The translations under genes were made by a program, and so were the position numbers. 64,000 nucleotides of DNA, from contig NZ_PQFZ01000008.1 in NCBI RefSeq assembly GCF_002917105.1, positions 176,943 to 240,942 of the forward strand, read 5' to 3'. The stretch's first letter is position 1, and each line of letters opens with the position of its first letter. A model generated the notes under the pieces. That model ran no database searches. It was not told where the DNA came from and was given only the letters and a program-made list of their open reading frames with translations. Below, piece by piece: positions 61,813 through 64,000 of this stretch. The DNA is from Allobosea psychrotolerans (GTDB lineage Bacteria > Pseudomonadota > Alphaproteobacteria > Rhizobiales > Beijerinckiaceae).

Positions 61813-63330
61813 ATGGCGCGTTTTCTGACCACCACGGCGCTGGCGCTGACCATGGGGCTCGCTGCGGCGGCGCTTCTGCCGGCGCCATCGCGGGCGCAGG
61901 TCCTGCAGGCTGCGGTCGATGCCTCGCCCGCCGGTCTCGACCCGCATATCATCACGGCTTTCAGCTCCTTCCAGGTGGTGAACGGCACGATCTATGAGGG
62001 CCTGACCGGGATCGACAAGGATCTGCGCGTGGTGCCGGCCCTGGCACAGTCCTGGACGCTCTCCAGCGACGGCAAGAGCTATGTCTTCAAGCTGGTCTCG
62101 GGCGCGACCTTCCATGACGGCAAGCCGCTGGAGGCGGCCGATGTCGTCGCGAGCCTCAACCGCGTGCTTTCCAAGGACATCGCCTCGCCATTGGCGAGCC
62201 GTCTCGCGGCGATGGAGAAGGCGAGCGCCGTCGATGCCGGCACCGTCCAGGTCACGCTGAAGGAGCCGTCGGCACCCTTCCTGACCGCGCTGGCCTCGAT
62301 CGGGATCGTGCCGCGCGCCTTCGAGACCAACAAGGACGGGTTGCAGCGCCAGCCTGTCGGTACAGGCCCGTTCAAGTTCAAGGAATGGCAGCCCAACGGC
62401 TTCATCGAACTGGAGAAGCATGCGGGTTACTGGAACAAGGGCCAGCCCAAGCTCGACGGGGTGAAGTTCAACATCATCCCGGAATCGGCGACGCGTCAGG
62501 TCGGGCTGTCGAGCGGCCAATATGCGCTGCTGCCGAATATCGACGCCGCCACGGCCCTGCAGCTCAAGGGCCGGCCGAACGTCAAGATCGCCGACACGCT
62601 GGAGCTTGCCTACACGCTCGTCGGCATGAACACCTCCAAGCCGCCCTTCGACAATGCGAAGGTGCGCGAGGCGCTGAACTACGCGCTGAACCGGCAGGAG
62701 ATCGTCCAGGCCGCGCTCTTCGGTGCCGGCGTTCCTGGCGGGCCGCTCTCGCCGGCGCTGAAGGAATGGGCGCTCGACGTGAAGGAGTTCCCCTGCTTCA
62801 CGCCCTCTGCCACCAAGGCGCAGGAGCTGCTCAAGGCCGCCGGCATCACGACACCGGTTGCGGTGACGCTGCTCGTGCTGCCGCGCCAGGATATTCGCGA
62901 CATCGCCCAGGTCGTACAGGCGCAGCTCAACAAGGCCGGCTTCAAGGCCGAGCTGAAGATCCCCGAGCTCGGCCAGTTCGTGCAGGATTGGCGCAACTCG
63001 AATTTCGACGCCTTCGTCTCGACCAATGCCGGCTCGATCGATCCGGACGATTATTTCTACCGGACCTTCCGCACGGCCGGCTCGACCAATGTGTTCAAAT
63101 ACTCGAACCCCGAGATCGACGGCTTGCTCGATGCGGCCCGCATCGAGACCGATCAGGCGAAGCGGAAGGCGTCCTATAACCGGGTGCAGTCGCTCCTGAC
63201 CTGTGACGGCCCAGCCGCTTTCATGACCTATGGCCAGCTCTTCACCGCCATGCGTACGAATGTGAGCGGGTTCGACATCGTCGCGAACCGCTCGCTGTTC
63301 TCGCTCGCCACGACGACGCAGGCGCGGTGA
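61813..63330 (+). CDS. ABC transporter substrate-binding protein (peptide type, SBP_bac_5)
   Basis: A 505-residue periplasmic binding protein with signal peptide (about 1–28, ending SRAQV). DppA/OppA-type: PAGLDPHIITAFSSFQV near the start, TYSLVG-like AYTLVGMNTSKPPFDN, VREALNYALNRQEIV. Binds peptides, opines or other compounds. A dipeptide-type permease gene follows after a repeat. Confidence 0.93.
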   Translation: MARFLTTTALALTMGLAAAALLPAPSRAQVLQAAVDASPAGLDPHIITAFSSFQVVNGTIYEGLTGIDKDLRVVPALAQSWTLSSDGKSYVFKLVSGATFHDGKPLEAADVVASLNRVLSKDIASPLASRLAAMEKASAVDAGTVQVTLKEPSAPFLTALASIGIVPRAFETNKDGLQRQPVGTGPFKFKEWQPNGFIELEKHAGYWNKGQPKLDGVKFNIIPESATRQVGLSSGQYALLPNIDAATALQLKGRPNVKIADTLELAYTLVGMNTSKPPFDNAKVREALNYALNRQEIVQAALFGAGVPGGPLSPALKEWALDVKEFPCFTPSATKAQELLKAAGITTPVAVTLLVLPRQDIRDIAQVVQAQLNKAGFKAELKIPELGQFVQDWRNSNFDAFVSTNAGSIDPDDYFYRTFRTAGSTNVFKYSNPEIDGLLDAARIETDQAKRKASYNRVQSLLTCDGPAAFMTYGQLFTAMRTNVSGFDIVANRSLFSLATTTQAR

Positions 63331-63400
63331 AGCAGGGTTGACACATTCGGCGCTGACAATAGCCGAGCCCGTGCTGCTTCATGGATTAATGGGTTCTCTT

Positions 63401-63526
63401 GGAAACACGCCGTCATCCTGGACAAGCGGCGTAGCCGCGCAGCTCCGGGATCCATCGGAGAGCTCCGGAGCCCTCCGATGGATCCCGGGACTTCGCTGCG
63501 CGAAGCCCAGGATGACTGCGCGTGTT
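63401..63526. repeat. GGAACCAC-ended palindrome, CCTGGG family
   Basis: Left end GGAAACACGCCGTCATCCTGG, inner CCGGGATCCATCGGAGAGC / CCTCCGATGGATCCCGG, right CCAGGATGACTGCGCGTG. Inside the peptide-transporter operon, between binding protein and permease. Confidence 0.85.
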
Positions 63527-63535
63527 TTATAAGCC

Positions 63536-64000
63536 ATGAGCTTCATCCGCTCCCGCGCGCTTGATCTAGCCGTCGTTTTGTTTGGCGTGTCTGTTCTGAC
63601 CTTCCTGATGATCCGGCTGATTCCGGGTGATGCGGTTGCGATCATGCTCGGGGCCAATACCGAGGTGACGCCCGATCGGGTCGCCGCGCTGCGCAGCCGG
63701 ATCGGGCTCGATCAGCCGGTGGTGCTGCAGTATTTCAGCTGGCTCGGCGGCGTGCTGAGCGGCGATCTCGGCGTGTCGCTGTGGACCCGGCGGCCGGTCT
63801 CGGAGGAGATCGCGGGCCATATGTGGCCGACGATCCAGCTCACCGTGCTGGCGCTGTTCGTGGGAGCGGGCCTGTCGCTGCCGCTGGGCGTGCTGATGGC
63901 GCGGCTGCGCGGCAAGGCCTGGGACACCGCCTTGCGGATCGGCTCGGTGGCGGGGCTCACCATCCCCTCCTTCTGGCTCGGCATCATGATGATCCTGGCG
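63536..64000 (+). CDS. ABC transporter permease (DppB type), partial
   Basis: The first 155 codons of a DppB-like inner-membrane permease, open at the right window edge. Begins SFIRSRALDLAVVLFGVSV, then the family block TFLMIRLIPGDAV and RIGLDQPVVLQYFSWLGGVL, GDLGVS, and helix LTIPSFWLGIMMI. It belongs with the upstream binding protein. Confidence 0.9.
   Translation, partial: MSFIRSRALDLAVVLFGVSVLTFLMIRLIPGDAVAIMLGANTEVTPDRVAALRSRIGLDQPVVLQYFSWLGGVLSGDLGVSLWTRRPVSEEIAGHMWPTIQLTVLALFVGAGLSLPLGVLMARLRGKAWDTALRIGSVAGLTIPSFWLGIMMILA

Overview
This 64 kb window is GC-rich alphaproteobacterial chromosome. Gene content and order point to the Hyphomicrobiales (Rhizobiales), most like Bosea or a close relative: argH–lptM–lysA–TIGR02302 protein, phaB–DUF1737–phaA divergent from phaR, serC–serA, and palindromic intergenic repeats typical of that order. 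This placement is inference from gene content; no rRNA or marker phylogeny is available here. I saw no tRNA, rRNA, CRISPR array, transposase, integrase or phage gene.

Layout. 0–7 kb: TlpA-like thioredoxin divergent from argH, then lptM, lysA and a large TIGR02302 membrane protein. 7–14 kb: accessory genes (two transporters, a MerR-type regulator fused to a P-loop ATPase, serine hydrolase, MBL hydrolase, arginase-fold protein). 14–17 kb: polyhydroxyalkanoate genes. 17–25 kb: EAL-domain protein, rpmF, mtgA, a short-chain prenyl diphosphate synthase, a single-pass membrane protein, purA and an AraC regulator. 25–32 kb: a second Fsr-type exporter, tyrosine phosphatase, MuiA-like protein, glutamine amidotransferase, EamA transporter and class A beta-lactamase. 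33–36 kb: serine biosynthesis (serA, serC with a structured leader). 36–40 kb: an AT-richer, repeat-dense island of small hypothetical genes. 40–48 kb: an L-fucose-type sugar locus (mutarotase, lactonase, sugar dehydrogenase; divergent ABC binding protein and two permeases, aldolase, GntR regulator). 48–51 kb: a TRAP transporter. 51–61.5 kb: a catabolic locus (LivJHMGF-type ABC transporter, carboxymuconolactone-decarboxylase-like protein, MBL lactonase, SCP2–alpha/beta hydrolase fusion, HIBADH-type dehydrogenase, GntR regulator, TctC binding protein). 61.8–64 kb: the start of a peptide-type ABC operon, cut by the window edge.

Two regulatory circuits can be read from the DNA. A 17-base word (CAGACAATCTGTCAATC) occurs upstream of the Liv operon and upstream of the HIBADH/hydrolase operon, and a 14/15 match lies between the GntR gene and tctC. 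This suggests one GntR regulon over the 51–61.5 kb locus. A second near-palindrome (CTAACATGTTAG-like) lies in the divergent sugar-locus promoter and again before the aldolase gene, suggesting control by the other GntR protein.

The most unusual structural feature is the set of intergenic palindromes. Several families with different cores share the terminal inverted repeat GGAACCACGCCGTCAT, or at least GTCAT…ATGAC, as if they were non-autonomous elements moved by one machinery not encoded here.
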